Shown here: piece by piece, positions 1 through 7,087 of the stretch
Numbering within the stretch: the stretch's first letter is position 1
How the letters are laid out: each line of letters starts with the position of its first letter
Assembly: GCA_002479655.1 (NCBI GenBank)
Contig: DLOQ01000175.1
Span: forward strand, 1-15,285
Reading direction: 5' to 3'
DNA from: Lachnospiraceae bacterium UBA7480
Lineage (GTDB): Bacteria > Bacillota > Clostridia > Lachnospirales > Lachnospiraceae
DNA length: 15,285 nt
Notes under the pieces: model-generated
The model's database searches: none
What the model saw: the letters and a program-made list of their open reading frames with translations, nothing else
What the model was told of the DNA's origin: nothing
Position numbers and translations under genes: made by a program

Positions 1-4
1 TCAT
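1..4 (-). CDS. start of a minus-strand gene cut by the left edge
   Basis: Only the ATG (bases 4-2, minus strand) of this gene is present. It is supported by a strong ribosome binding site GGAGG (complement of 13-17) eight bases upstream and by a consensus promoter at 48-76. Nothing can be said about the product. Confidence 0.5.
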
Positions 5-33
5 ATCAATTTCCTCCGTTTCCTTCCGAATAT

Positions 34-45
34 GTAACCCGTTAC
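34..45. promoter_or_regulatory. palindromic operator at the left-edge promoter
   Basis: GTAACCCGTTAC is an inverted repeat with 5-base arms and a 2-base centre. It sits just downstream of the -10 box of the left-edge promoter, where a bound repressor would block initiation. The half-site resembles LacI-family operators, but the regulator is not identifiable from the window. Confidence 0.4.
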
Positions 46-47
46 TT

Positions 48-76
48 ATTGTAGGCATGAAAAAATATTTTGTCAA
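48..76 (-). promoter_or_regulatory. promoter of the left-edge gene
   Basis: On the minus strand: -35 TTGACA (71-76), 17-bp spacer, -10 TACAAT (48-53). This is an almost perfect vegetative sigma-A type promoter. It follows the terminator of the upstream operon, so the left-edge gene is a separate transcription unit. Confidence 0.75.
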
Positions 77-134
77 GGCTTTCAAGTGAAAAATTGCATA
101 CAATCTTGCAACCCTCTTCACATTCATAGCAATC

Positions 135-180
135 AAAAAAAGCCCTGAGCTATCAGATTTCACGAGATAGCTCAGGACTC
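135..180 (-). terminator. rho-independent terminator of the permease-cupin operon
   Basis: A 14-bp stem (141-154 with 166-179, one G-T pair) and an 11-base loop is followed on the minus strand by a run of six T (135-140). It lies 11 bases after the cupin stop codon. The plus-strand side also has a short T-rich tail (181-184). Confidence 0.85.
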
Positions 181-190
181 TTTTATTGGA

Positions 191-511
191 TTATTTAGAT
201 TCAGGTGAAGGAGCCTTTACAACAATTAACTCAAGAGTTTCATCGTGTAAATTACGAACATTCATTTTTGTGTTAAACGGAATTTTCAGCATAGTTCCCG
301 AAGGATATTCGTGAATTTCCTGTTCATCTAACCCAACAGAAAGCAAGCCTCTGATCACAGTCATATAGATGCTTTTGGTATTAGAGAAATGTTCCGGCAT
401 TCCTTCTCCTTTGTTGAAAATCATATGCACATAGTGGATATTTTCATCCATCAATACCTTTTCGACAGTTTTTTGATTTCCTTGTGTTAATGTAAAAATT
501 TGTTCAATCAT
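191..511 (-). CDS. small cupin-fold protein
   Basis: This 106-residue protein has the length and pattern of a single-domain cupin: alternating beta-strand stretches, His41 in a PEHFSN context, and a late PSGTMLKIPF turn like the second cupin motif. The classical HxH(x)3-4E motif is incomplete, so metal binding and enzymatic activity are uncertain. The start is supported by AAGGAGG about eight bases upstream. It lies 37 bp after the ferredoxin-permease gene and before a strong terminator, so it is most likely the last gene of a three-gene operon with the two permease halves. The function is unknown; a small-molecule sensor or accessory role for the transported substrate is inference from position only. 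Confidence 0.75.
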   Translation of the reverse strand: MIEQIFTLTQGNQKTVEKVLMDENIHYVHMIFNKGEGMPEHFSNTKSIYMTVIRGLLSVGLDEQEIHEYPSGTMLKIPFNTKMNVRNLHDETLELIVVKAPSPESK

Positions 512-548
512 AGTGCTTCCTCCTTATGTGTGATCTGCAATTATAATA

Positions 549-1274
549 CTATACTGAGTCTTCATTGTAGGAAATTGCTTTGACAGGGCAGCCCTCCATT
601 GCGTGTTTTAACTGCTCCATATTCAAATCCTGATAATTTTGATTAGCGAAAGCTTTTTTCCCATCCATGGCAAATAACTCAGGATAGTTGCGTACACAGG
701 CGCGGCATCCCATGCAGGCATCCTGATTCACAGATACCCCTTTCATAACCTGCGGTTCATTCTCAATCATGTCTTTTTCTTTGATTATTTTTCCCATAAT
801 ACCGGAAAAAATAATAATAGAAATAACGGTAAGGACCCATCTGAGAGCCATAAATGTAGGACCGAGAAACTTCATTTCATTGAGCAGCATAGGAATCTTC
901 AAAACCGCCCATGAGCTTAGTATGATTACAATATTCTGTATAGAGGCTCCTTTTTTGCGAAGCATCGTGCAGAATGGAAACGCTGCATAAATTGGGCCTG
1001 CGGAAATGCTGCCGAATACGAAAGATAAAAGCGCACCCATCCATTTTGAACCGCTGCCCAGATATTTCAGTATGACTTCTTTCGGGACCCACGTATCCAA
1101 TAATGCCGTTAATATAAATACGACGGGCAGAATCATGATCATCTCTTTAATGTAATATCCACTGTTACGAATACCCTGCACAGACAACCCCGGCCGGAAT
1201 ATAAGCATAATCAAATAAACCAAAATGACCACAACCAAAAACATATTTTCTTTTAATCGTTTCATAACCTTCAT
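549..1274 (-). CDS. half-size permease fused to a C-terminal 4Fe-4S ferredoxin-like domain
   Basis: Residues 1-165 are membrane segments of the COG0701/DUF318 permease family (which includes ArsP-type exporters). The family signature segment is visible around residues 92-130 (GPIYAAFPF, then a KKGAS turn and a polar-hydrophobic helix). After a short cytoplasmic linker comes a ferredoxin-like domain (about 180-237) with Cys187, Cys190 and Cys193 in CxxCxxC spacing and Cys229 followed by Pro, enough for one 4Fe-4S cluster. The ATG overlaps the stop of the preceding permease gene in an ATGA, so the two are translationally coupled and probably form one transporter. Family membership is known for the fold; the substrate and the role of the cluster (redox sensing or coupling) are not known. 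The call of a permease is firm, the substrate open. Confidence 0.8.
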   Translation of the reverse strand: MKVMKRLKENMFLVVVILVYLIMLIFRPGLSVQGIRNSGYYIKEMIMILPVVFILTALLDTWVPKEVILKYLGSGSKWMGALLSFVFGSISAGPIYAAFPFCTMLRKKGASIQNIVIILSSWAVLKIPMLLNEMKFLGPTFMALRWVLTVISIIIFSGIMGKIIKEKDMIENEPQVMKGVSVNQDACMGCRACVRNYPELFAMDGKKAFANQNYQDLNMEQLKHAMEGCPVKAISYNEDSV

Positions 1275-1753
1275 AGTATCACCCCCATAATCAATGCGAT
1301 CACAATCGCAAAAACAAAGCTTAATCCGTTTCTGACTAAAGTAAACTTCGTTCCGAATGTGCGGCGTTCCAGCGGCAGGGTTGCGACACCCACCATAGTC
1401 AATGTTGTTAAAAACGCAACAGCCGGCATGATGCCAACCCCGGCTTTCAGCAGCGTCTGAATCAAGGGGAATGCAATAAATGCCGGTATCAGCGTAATGG
1501 TACCGATTGCTGCGGCTACGACGGTAGCCAGAACTGCATTTTGGCTTTCAATGTAAGCTGCAATGGTTTCCGCCGGGAAAACAGCCAAAATAAAACCAAT
1601 CGCAAAGATAACAGCAAGTACGGACAATATCATTCCCCGCCCCATTGACAGGGCTTTTTTCAGGGAGATAAGTGTTTTTCCCTTATCTTTTATAAAGGAA
1701 AAAATAAGCAGTCCCAAAGTGATGATCCATAGTCCAATCGTAAAAATATCCAT
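1271..1753 (-). CDS. half-size permease, COG0701-type, first half
   Basis: This 160-residue protein is almost entirely hydrophobic, with about four to five membrane segments. It has the segment IPAFIAFPLIQTLLKAGVG (about residues 90-108), which matches in pattern the GPIYAAFPF...RKKGAS segment of the next gene. The two genes therefore look like the two homologous halves of a COG0701 permease, encoded separately. AAGGAGT lies seven bases before the ATG. It is the first gene of an operon continuing into the ferredoxin-permease and the cupin, and it is divergent from a Crp/Fnr regulator. The likely role is export or exchange of a small solute across the cytoplasmic membrane; the substrate cannot be read from the sequence. 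Confidence 0.75.
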   Translation of the reverse strand: MDIFTIGLWIITLGLLIFSFIKDKGKTLISLKKALSMGRGMILSVLAVIFAIGFILAVFPAETIAAYIESQNAVLATVVAAAIGTITLIPAFIAFPLIQTLLKAGVGIMPAVAFLTTLTMVGVATLPLERRTFGTKFTLVRNGLSFVFAIVIALIMGVIL

Positions 1754-1795
1754 TGTTTCAACTCCTTTCCCTCATAGAATAACAGAGTACTTCAG

Positions 1796-1831
1796 ATTGC
1801 AATAGACACATACGTTTCTTTTTGCTACAAT
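1796..1831 (+). promoter_or_regulatory. promoter of the Crp/Fnr gene with overlapping palindrome
   Basis: Plus strand: -35 TAGACA (1803-1808), 17-bp spacer, -10 TACAAT (1826-1831), each 5 of 6 to consensus. The 8-base palindrome ATTGCAAT (1796-1803) touches this -35. On the other strand it provides TTGCAA, a possible weak -35 for the divergent permease operon (with TATTCT at 1776-1781, only 15 bp spacing). One site could therefore control both directions; the operator assignment is a guess. Confidence 0.5.
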
Positions 1832-1860
1832 ATACATAAAAAACCAAGGGGATGAAAACA

Positions 1861-2484
1861 ATGGATGAAATCCAACTTTTTCATGGAGTGTCAGCAGAAT
1901 TGATACAGCAGGCTGTTACAACTGAAAAATACTTTAAAAAAGGCGCTGCCATCTATAATAAAGGAGATATATGTACAGGCATGGACATTCTTATATCCGG
2001 AAGTCTGGTAACCTATATGCTTTTTCCAAATGGTTCAGAAACACAGGTTTTTAAATTTAATAAAAACCGAGTTATTGGAGCCAATTTATTGTTTGGAAAT
2101 ATCAGCAGATATCCATTTGACATTTATTGCACAGAAGACTGCCGACTTCTTCATGTTGAAAAAGAGGAAGTAAAAACGCTCCTGCACGATTATCAATTTA
2201 CATTAAATTTTTTAAATTGCGTTTCCATGAATTCAGAAACAATGAATCAAAAGATCCATATGTATACAAATAAATCATTACGAATGAATCTATTGGATTA
2301 TTTAAGAGAACTGTCTGCCACGCAAAAATGCAACCCGATTATATTGCCTATCAGCAAAAAACAGCTTGCAGATCATTTAGGCGTTCAACGGCCTTCCCTT
2401 TTCAGGGAACTGAAACAGATGCAGGAAAATGGCTTAATTCGGGTTGATAACAGAAAAATATATCTGTTGAAGGAAACTTTCTAA
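1861..2484 (+). CDS. Crp/Fnr-family transcriptional regulator
   Basis: This is a two-domain regulator of 207 residues. An N-terminal cyclic-nucleotide-binding fold (about 15-115) carries the FKKGAAIYNKGD and ISGSL turns, and a C-terminal winged helix-turn-helix (about 155-205) includes ISKKQLADHLGVQRPSLFRE. The start at 1861 is preferred over the in-frame ATG at 1852: AAGGGG (1846-1851) is nine bases from 1861 but directly abuts 1852. It lacks the N-terminal cysteine cluster of classical FNR; the Cys residues present are scattered, so an oxygen-sensing Fe-S cluster is not supported. It is divergent from the permease-ferredoxin-cupin operon, so it probably regulates it. It ends 7 bp from the convergent trpA stop; only a weak A/T hairpin followed by CTTTTT (2481-2501) could act as terminator. 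Confidence 0.9.
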   Translation: MDEIQLFHGVSAELIQQAVTTEKYFKKGAAIYNKGDICTGMDILISGSLVTYMLFPNGSETQVFKFNKNRVIGANLLFGNISRYPFDIYCTEDCRLLHVEKEEVKTLLHDYQFTLNFLNCVSMNSETMNQKIHMYTNKSLRMNLLDYLRELSATQKCNPIILPISKKQLADHLGVQRPSLFRELKQMQENGLIRVDNRKIYLLKETF

Positions 2485-2491
2485 AAAATGT

Positions 2492-3259
2492 TTAGCTTTT
2501 TCCCGTCATCTCACGGATAAATTCACTGATCTTAGGGGTCGCATCCTCGCCATTTTCCGCAATGATATTGACGATCGCAGAGCCCACGATCACCCCATCT
2601 GCAATGCGGCAGTATTTCTCTACCTGTTCTCTGGTATGTATACCGAATCCCACTGCAACCGGCGTATCCGTACACTGGCGGATCCTCTCAACGATCCCGT
2701 CAACCTCCGTCTTGATATTGTTACGCATTCCGGTAACACCCATAGACGAAACCAGATAAATATATCCTGTAGCATCCTTTGCCAATTTGACGATTCTTTC
2801 TTCACTTGTCGGGGCAATCAGTCTTATTAAATCCAAATTATATTTCTTTGTAAATTCAATAATTTCGTCGCTTTCCTCGTATGGAAGATCAGGTATGATC
2901 ATGCCGTTGACCCCAACCTCCTGACATTTTTTGCAGAAAGCATCATAACCATAATTGAATACCGGATTGGCATAAGTAAGGAATACCAGCGGCACCTGCG
3001 TCTCTTTTCTCAGCTCCTCCACCATAGTAAAAATCTTGGTAAGTGTACACCCGTTTTTCAGGGCGCGCACATTCGCCGCCTGAATGACCGGGCCTTCCGC
3101 TATGGGGTCTGAAAACGGGATACCGATCTCGATAATATCCGCCCCCGCCTTCTCCATTGCAAGGATAAATTCCTTTGTCTTATCCAGACTGGGATCTCCT
3201 GCCGTTAAAAATCCGATAAAACACTTCTTATTATTAAATGCCTCTCTGATCTTACTCAT
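2492..3259 (-). CDS. trpA: tryptophan synthase alpha chain
   Basis: TrpA cleaves indole-3-glycerol phosphate to indole and glyceraldehyde 3-phosphate and passes indole to TrpB. The protein is a TIM barrel of 255 residues, the usual family length. FLTAGDPS (17-24), IEIGIPFSDP (43-52) and VAVGFGI near the C-terminus are recognisable. The start at 3259 is chosen because AAAGGAGC lies 11 bases upstream and MSKIREAF is the typical TrpA beginning; the in-frame ATG at 3328 would add 23 unrelated residues. Glu44 matches the catalytic Glu49 of the enteric enzyme, but the position of catalytic Asp60 (LADGP) is Glu55 here (IAEGP). It follows trpB after 184 bp and is the last gene of the cluster. Confidence 0.97.
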   Translation of the reverse strand: MSKIREAFNNKKCFIGFLTAGDPSLDKTKEFILAMEKAGADIIEIGIPFSDPIAEGPVIQAANVRALKNGCTLTKIFTMVEELRKETQVPLVFLTYANPVFNYGYDAFCKKCQEVGVNGMIIPDLPYEESDEIIEFTKKYNLDLIRLIAPTSEERIVKLAKDATGYIYLVSSMGVTGMRNNIKTEVDGIVERIRQCTDTPVAVGFGIHTREQVEKYCRIADGVIVGSAIVNIIAENGEDATPKISEFIREMTGKS

Positions 3260-3443
3260 TTTTTTATCATGCTCCTTTCTTAGCCTGCGATTTCCAAAAT
3301 ATAGTTCTTTCTTTATTGCTTTTACCATTCTTTATTATTTCTTATTTATTATTCCTTCTATAATAATGACATCCTTCATTCTCTTTCTATCTTCTACAGT
3401 CCTCTCCGCAAACTGCCGTCTTTCTTCTTATCAACATCCGCTT

Positions 3444-4640
3444 TTATTCACTCAACTGAATCCCGCGGTATCTGGCGATCGCCGCCACATCCTTATCCCC
3501 ACGTCCGGACAGGCAGCAGATGATGATCTGATCCTTTCTCATCTTCGGCGCGATCTTCATCATATGCGCCACTGCATGGGAACTTTCGATAGCGGCAATG
3601 ATACCCTCCGTCCTCGCGATATACTCAAATGCATTCACCGCCTCGTCATCCGTCACCGGCACATATTCTGCCCTTCCGGTATCATGCAGGTACGCATGCT
3701 CCGGCCCGATGCCCGGATAATCCAGTCCTGCGGAAATGGAATACACGGGAGCGATCTGCCCGTATTCATCCTGACAGAAATAGGATTTCATACCATGGAA
3801 GATCCCCTCACGGCCAACAGCGATCGTCGCCGCCGTCTCATTACTGTCAATTCCTTTTCCTGCTGCTTCACACCCGATCAGCTTTACGCCTTCATCCTTG
3901 ATAAATTCATAAAACATGCCCATAGAGTTGCTGCCGCCGCCGACACACGCCATCACGACATCGGGAAGCTTGCCTTCCGCTTCCAATATCTGCGCCCGCG
4001 CTTCCTTGCTGATCACGCTCTGGAAATCCCTTACGATCATAGGGAACGGATGAGGTCCCATCACAGATCCCAGCACATACAAAGTGTCATCCACCCGTTT
4101 TGTCCACTCCCGCATACATTCATTGACCGCATCCTTCAATGTCATCGTTCCGCTTTCCACGGGATGCACCTTTGCGCCAAGCAGCTCCATACGATATACA
4201 TTGAGAGCCTGACGTATCGTATCCTCTTTTCCCATGAAGATCTCACACTCCAGCCCCAAAAGCGCCGCTGCCGTCGCTGTCGCCACGCCGTGCTGGACCG
4301 CTCCGGTCTCCGCGATGATCCTCGTCTTACCCATTTTCTTTGCAAGCAGCGCCTGACCGAGTACGTTATTGATCTTATGAGATCCGGTATGATTCAAATC
4401 TTCTCTTTTAAAATAGATTTTGGCTCCACCCAGATCCTCCGTCATTTTCTTTGCGAAATAAAGCAATGACGGGCGGCCTGCATATTCCCGCATTAAGCGA
4501 TCCAGCTCTGCGCAAAATTCCGGATCATCCTTATAATGCGCATAACTTTCCTTCAGCTTCTCAATCTCCGTCATCAAAGTCTCCGGAATGTAACATCCCC
4601 CATGGATCCCGTATCTGCCTTCCTGATTAGATTCACTCAT
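3444..4640 (-). CDS. trpB: tryptophan synthase beta chain
   Basis: TrpB condenses indole with L-serine to give tryptophan, using pyridoxal phosphate, in an alpha2-beta2 complex with TrpA. The protein has 398 residues, standard for TrpB1. The PLP lysine is Lys89 in [18 protein letters not shown] (about 109-117) carries the catalytic Glu110, and GGGSNS (about 233-238) is the phosphate-binding loop. The N-terminus [14 protein letters not shown] is the characteristic TrpB opening. GGGAGGA (4651-4658 region) is ten bases before the ATG, an excellent ribosome binding site. The gene lies 422 bp after trpF with a promoter in between, so trpBA can probably be transcribed on its own as well as from the T-box promoter. 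Confidence 0.98.
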   Translation of the reverse strand: MSESNQEGRYGIHGGCYIPETLMTEIEKLKESYAHYKDDPEFCAELDRLMREYAGRPSLLYFAKKMTEDLGGAKIYFKREDLNHTGSHKINNVLGQALLAKKMGKTRIIAETGAVQHGVATATAAALLGLECEIFMGKEDTIRQALNVYRMELLGAKVHPVESGTMTLKDAVNECMREWTKRVDDTLYVLGSVMGPHPFPMIVRDFQSVISKEARAQILEAEGKLPDVVMACVGGGSNSMGMFYEFIKDEGVKLIGCEAAGKGIDSNETAATIAVGREGIFHGMKSYFCQDEYGQIAPVYSISAGLDYPGIGPEHAYLHDTGRAEYVPVTDDEAVNAFEYIARTEGIIAAIESSHAVAHMMKIAPKMRKDQIIICCLSGRGDKDVAAIARYRGIQLSE

Positions 4641-5062
4641 AATCTCTTATTCCTCCCTGTCTTCCTTAAGATTTTTATATTAGGTAATTGATTTTTCTTT
4701 TATCCATCAATTGCTTTTTATTTATTAGTTACCTTTGTTATTACTTAAACATCAAATTTTATTCGGGAACTCCATTTGTCATATTTTTATAGTTGCAAAT
4801 CATATCCAAAAGCCAATGTTTAAGTCAATTTGAGTTGTTGTTAAAGCACGATTTAATATAATTATCTATTTGTGTATTAATATCTGTCTATTATGGATTT
4901 TCAATATTTATATCAAAATTATATTTCTTAGTTTATTCAATATTTATCGTGTTTTTCGTCCACTTTTATCCAGCTTTCTCTTGTCTTTTCATTCAATAGT
5001 TTCTTTCACTTCCATGATGACTGCCCTTTGGCGCCTACTTTTCTATTAACTTATAATTTACT
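4641..5062 (-). other. AT-rich gap between trpF and trpB
   Basis: No gene of normal size fits here. The gap is much more AT-rich than the flanking genes and unusually long for the inside of a trp operon. On the minus strand it contains a promoter (4799-4828) and, in the trpB leader, a weak A/T inverted repeat (4686-4692 with 4706-4712). No second T-box motif or strong terminator is visible. An eight-codon ATG...TGA reading frame near 5014 on the minus strand is too short to support. Confidence 0.6.
4799..4828 (-). promoter_or_regulatory. internal promoter for trpBA
   Basis: Minus strand: -35 TTGACT (4823-4828), 18-bp spacer, -10 TATGAT (4799-4804), both 5 of 6 to consensus. It is about 160 bp upstream of trpB. 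If active, it would give trpBA expression that escapes the T-box control of trpCF. Confidence 0.5.
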
Positions 5063-5704
5063 TTATAACATCACGTTATTTACCTTCTCCATAAACTCCC
5101 GTATCTTTTCCTTATCCTTCACGCCGTCCGTTTCCAGACTGCTGCTGACATCGACTGCATACGGCTTGACTTCCTTGATTGCCCGCTCGATATTATTGAC
5201 ATTGATCCCTCCGGCTAAAAAAAACTCCCTGTCTATCCCCCGGATCAGATCCCAGTTAAAATGCTCCCCGGTTCCTCCCGGAAGCTTCTGGGAATAGGTA
5301 TCCAATAAAAGCCACTGGCATTTCGTCTCACCTATTCTTTTAAAATCCTCTGCGCCCCTGATCCGGAAAGCCTTGATGCATCTTTCCTGTGGATCATTGA
5401 TTCCATGTTGGAGCAGGCTTTCAAACAAAGCCTCCTCATATGCCGCATCCTCATCCCCGTGCAGCTGCAGATAATCTACCGTCCCACCAGCCAGCGCTTC
5501 CGTCAGCAGCCCGATCTCCTGCCTTACATAGACTCCTACCCTCTTTATCCGGGGATCCAACTCCTTTGCAAGCATAGCTGCTGTTTGCAACCTGACTTTT
5601 CGCTTGGTGTCAGCAAATACAAAACCGATATAATCCGGAAGATATTGGTTTACATAATGTACATCCTCTATCCGTTTGATTCCGCAGATCTTAACCTTTA
5701 CCAT
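5063..5704 (-). CDS. trpF: phosphoribosylanthranilate isomerase
   Basis: TrpF converts N-(5'-phosphoribosyl)anthranilate to the carboxyphenylamino-deoxyribulose phosphate used by TrpC. The protein has 213 residues in a TIM barrel. The catalytic pair is visible: Cys7 in VKICGIK and Asp135 in LLLDTY. GFVFADTKRKV (27-37), LQLHGDED (79-86) and the phosphate-binding FFLAGGIN segment are also present. The start is taken at the ATG at 5704, with GGGAG eleven bases upstream; a GTG at 5716 in the same frame abuts that site and is less likely. The gene overlaps the end of trpC by 7 bp, indicating translational coupling. Confidence 0.96.
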   Translation of the reverse strand: MVKVKICGIKRIEDVHYVNQYLPDYIGFVFADTKRKVRLQTAAMLAKELDPRIKRVGVYVRQEIGLLTEALAGGTVDYLQLHGDEDAAYEEALFESLLQHGINDPQERCIKAFRIRGAEDFKRIGETKCQWLLLDTYSQKLPGGTGEHFNWDLIRGIDREFFLAGGINVNNIERAIKEVKPYAVDVSSSLETDGVKDKEKIREFMEKVNNVML

Positions 5705-6519
5705 ATATATGACCACTCCCTAACAATCGCTGCCCTGTCCTGCGCCCGCATCAATGTCTCACCGATCAATACGGCATTCACGCCTTCCCTGTAAAGCTGC
5801 GCAACCTGCTCCTTGTCTCTGATACCGCTCTCCGCCACAAAGATGGTTCCATCCGGTACAAGCCGTCTCAGTTCCTGGCTGTGACTAATATCCACGGAAA
5901 AATCTTTCAAATTGCGGTTATTTACACCGATAATACCTGCGCCTGCCTTCACTGCCATCCCTATCTCTGCTTCGTCATGGGTCTCTACCAATGCAGAAAG
6001 CCCCAAGCTATGCGCCAGTTTCAAATATTCCGTTAAAGTATCCTGATCCAGAATGGCACAGATCAGCAGACACGCATCCGCTCCCAGCGTCTTCGTCTCA
6101 TAGATCTGGTATTCGTCCACGATAAAATCTTTTCTAAGGATCGGAACAGACACTTCCTTTCTGATCTCCCGCAGGTACTCATTGCTTCCCATAAAATAAT
6201 AAGGCTCCGTCAGCACAGAGATCGCGCTGGCTCCCCCTCGCTCATAATCCTTAGCGATTTCTACATAAGGAAATTCCTCTGCAATAATGCCTTTCGACGG
6301 CGAAGCCTTCTTCACTTCACAGATCAGATGGATCCCCGCTCCCGACAGGGCATTTTTAAACAAATATGTTCTGCCTGTTTCATCGGCTGCGGAACTGCCA
6401 TATCCATTTTTACAGGCATTTTCAGCCTTCCTTACCATCTCTTCTAAAGGCACTGACTTTTTCTGTTCCGCCACACGCTCTCTGGTTCGCTCTGCTATTT
6501 CTGCCAAGATATCTTTCAT
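5698..6519 (-). CDS. trpC: indole-3-glycerol phosphate synthase
   Basis: TrpC closes the indole ring, making indole-3-glycerol phosphate from the TrpF product. The protein has 273 residues, a single-function enzyme not fused to TrpF as in enterics. Active-site residues of the family are present: Glu68 and Lys70 in CEVKKASPSKG, Lys130 in LRKDFI, Glu179 in LVETH, Asn200 in GVNNRNL, and Glu230/Ser231 in VAESGI. AAAGGAG lies twelve bases before the ATG. It is the first gene after the Trp T-box leader, about 126 bases past the leader terminator, so its expression should rise when tRNA-Trp is uncharged. No trpE, trpG or trpD precedes it. Confidence 0.97.
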   Translation of the reverse strand: MKDILAEIAERTRERVAEQKKSVPLEEMVRKAENACKNGYGSSAADETGRTYLFKNALSGAGIHLICEVKKASPSKGIIAEEFPYVEIAKDYERGGASAISVLTEPYYFMGSNEYLREIRKEVSVPILRKDFIVDEYQIYETKTLGADACLLICAILDQDTLTEYLKLAHSLGLSALVETHDEAEIGMAVKAGAGIIGVNNRNLKDFSVDISHSQELRRLVPDGTIFVAESGIRDKEQVAQLYREGVNAVLIGETLMRAQDRAAIVREWSYIW

Positions 6520-6645
6520 CGCTCTCTATTTCTCCTTTTCCCGTATCAGACTGGAAGAAGCCATCCCCACCGCGCATTACAACGCTTGCCGCGCGGCCCG
6601 CATGCTGCGTCAGCAGCAAACTTCCATATGCGGACCTGTGCATAT

Positions 6646-6678
6646 AAAAAATCCCTGCCTAAGTAAACTCAGGCAAGG
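6646..6678 (-). terminator. T-box-controlled terminator
   Basis: An 11-bp stem (6668-6678 with 6653-6663, including G-T pairs) and a TTTA-type loop is followed on the minus strand by ATTTTTT (6646-6652). Its upstream arm overlaps the antiterminator's downstream arm. Confidence 0.9.
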
Positions 6679-6984
6679 ACGATATAACTCAATCTATACC
6701 GCGGTACCACCTTGCTTTGTGGAATCCACACTCTCACGAAATACTTAATCTCCGAAGGATCTCACTTTAATCAACTCAAGTTTTTGAATGTTCGGATTTT
6801 ATATTCCCGGCAACTCACGTATGCCCTCACGTCATGGAATACTAGGCTGAATCGCTTTTGACCATGCCCTCCGCGGTCCATTTAATGAACTGCTCTCTAT
6901 GGGTTCTCAGCATCCCCACTCTCTGTAAGCGCATCTTTCATTTTTATCTCCGCATCAACGGTTTCATAAATATTCTATTTACTA
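6646..6984 (-). ncRNA. tryptophan T-box riboswitch leader
   Basis: This is the untranslated leader of trpCFBA, which binds uncharged tRNA-Trp to prevent termination. The T-box motif GGTGGTACCGCGG (6699-6711) is canonical. Stem I runs from about 6958 to 6872: its base is TGCGG pairing with CCGCG, enclosing a specifier loop in which TGG (6878-6880, minus strand) lies just before the A that precedes the closing helix. The distal part has the AGAGAGT and GCTGAGA stretches typical of stem I. The antiterminator is formed by GCAAGG before the T-box and CCTTGC after it; that same CCTTGC is the 5' arm of the terminator, giving the expected mutual exclusion. The 5' end is estimated from the promoter at 6991-7019. 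Confidence 0.95.
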
Positions 6985-6990
6985 AACATT

Positions 6991-7019
6991 ACTATAAATC
7001 AATTATGGCGGTCTGTCAA
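6991..7019 (-). promoter_or_regulatory. promoter of the trp T-box transcript
   Basis: Minus strand: -35 TTGACA (7014-7019), 17-bp spacer, -10 TATAGT (6991-6996). The strong match and its place directly before stem I of the T-box fix the 5' end of the trp transcript near 6984. Confidence 0.85.
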
Positions 7020-7087
7020 TGCCCTATTTTCGTAAAATTGCATATGTCTTATTACCTATTTTCTTATTACTGCAAAAACATACAGCC

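Noticed and set aside
3084..4469. Long 461-codon plus-strand reading frame
   Set aside because: It lies antisense to trpA and trpB, whose products are unmistakable. The encoded sequence is His/Arg/Ser-rich with no family pattern, so it is a shadow frame.
4641..5062. A second T-box or a lost trp gene in the trpF-trpB gap
   Set aside because: No GGTGGTACC-type motif, no terminator and no recognisable protein remnant is present; only an AT-rich stretch with a promoter.
6566..6645. Small gene between the T-box terminator and trpC
   Set aside because: Short frames exist on both strands, but none has a ribosome binding site and the space is the normal leader between terminator and first gene.
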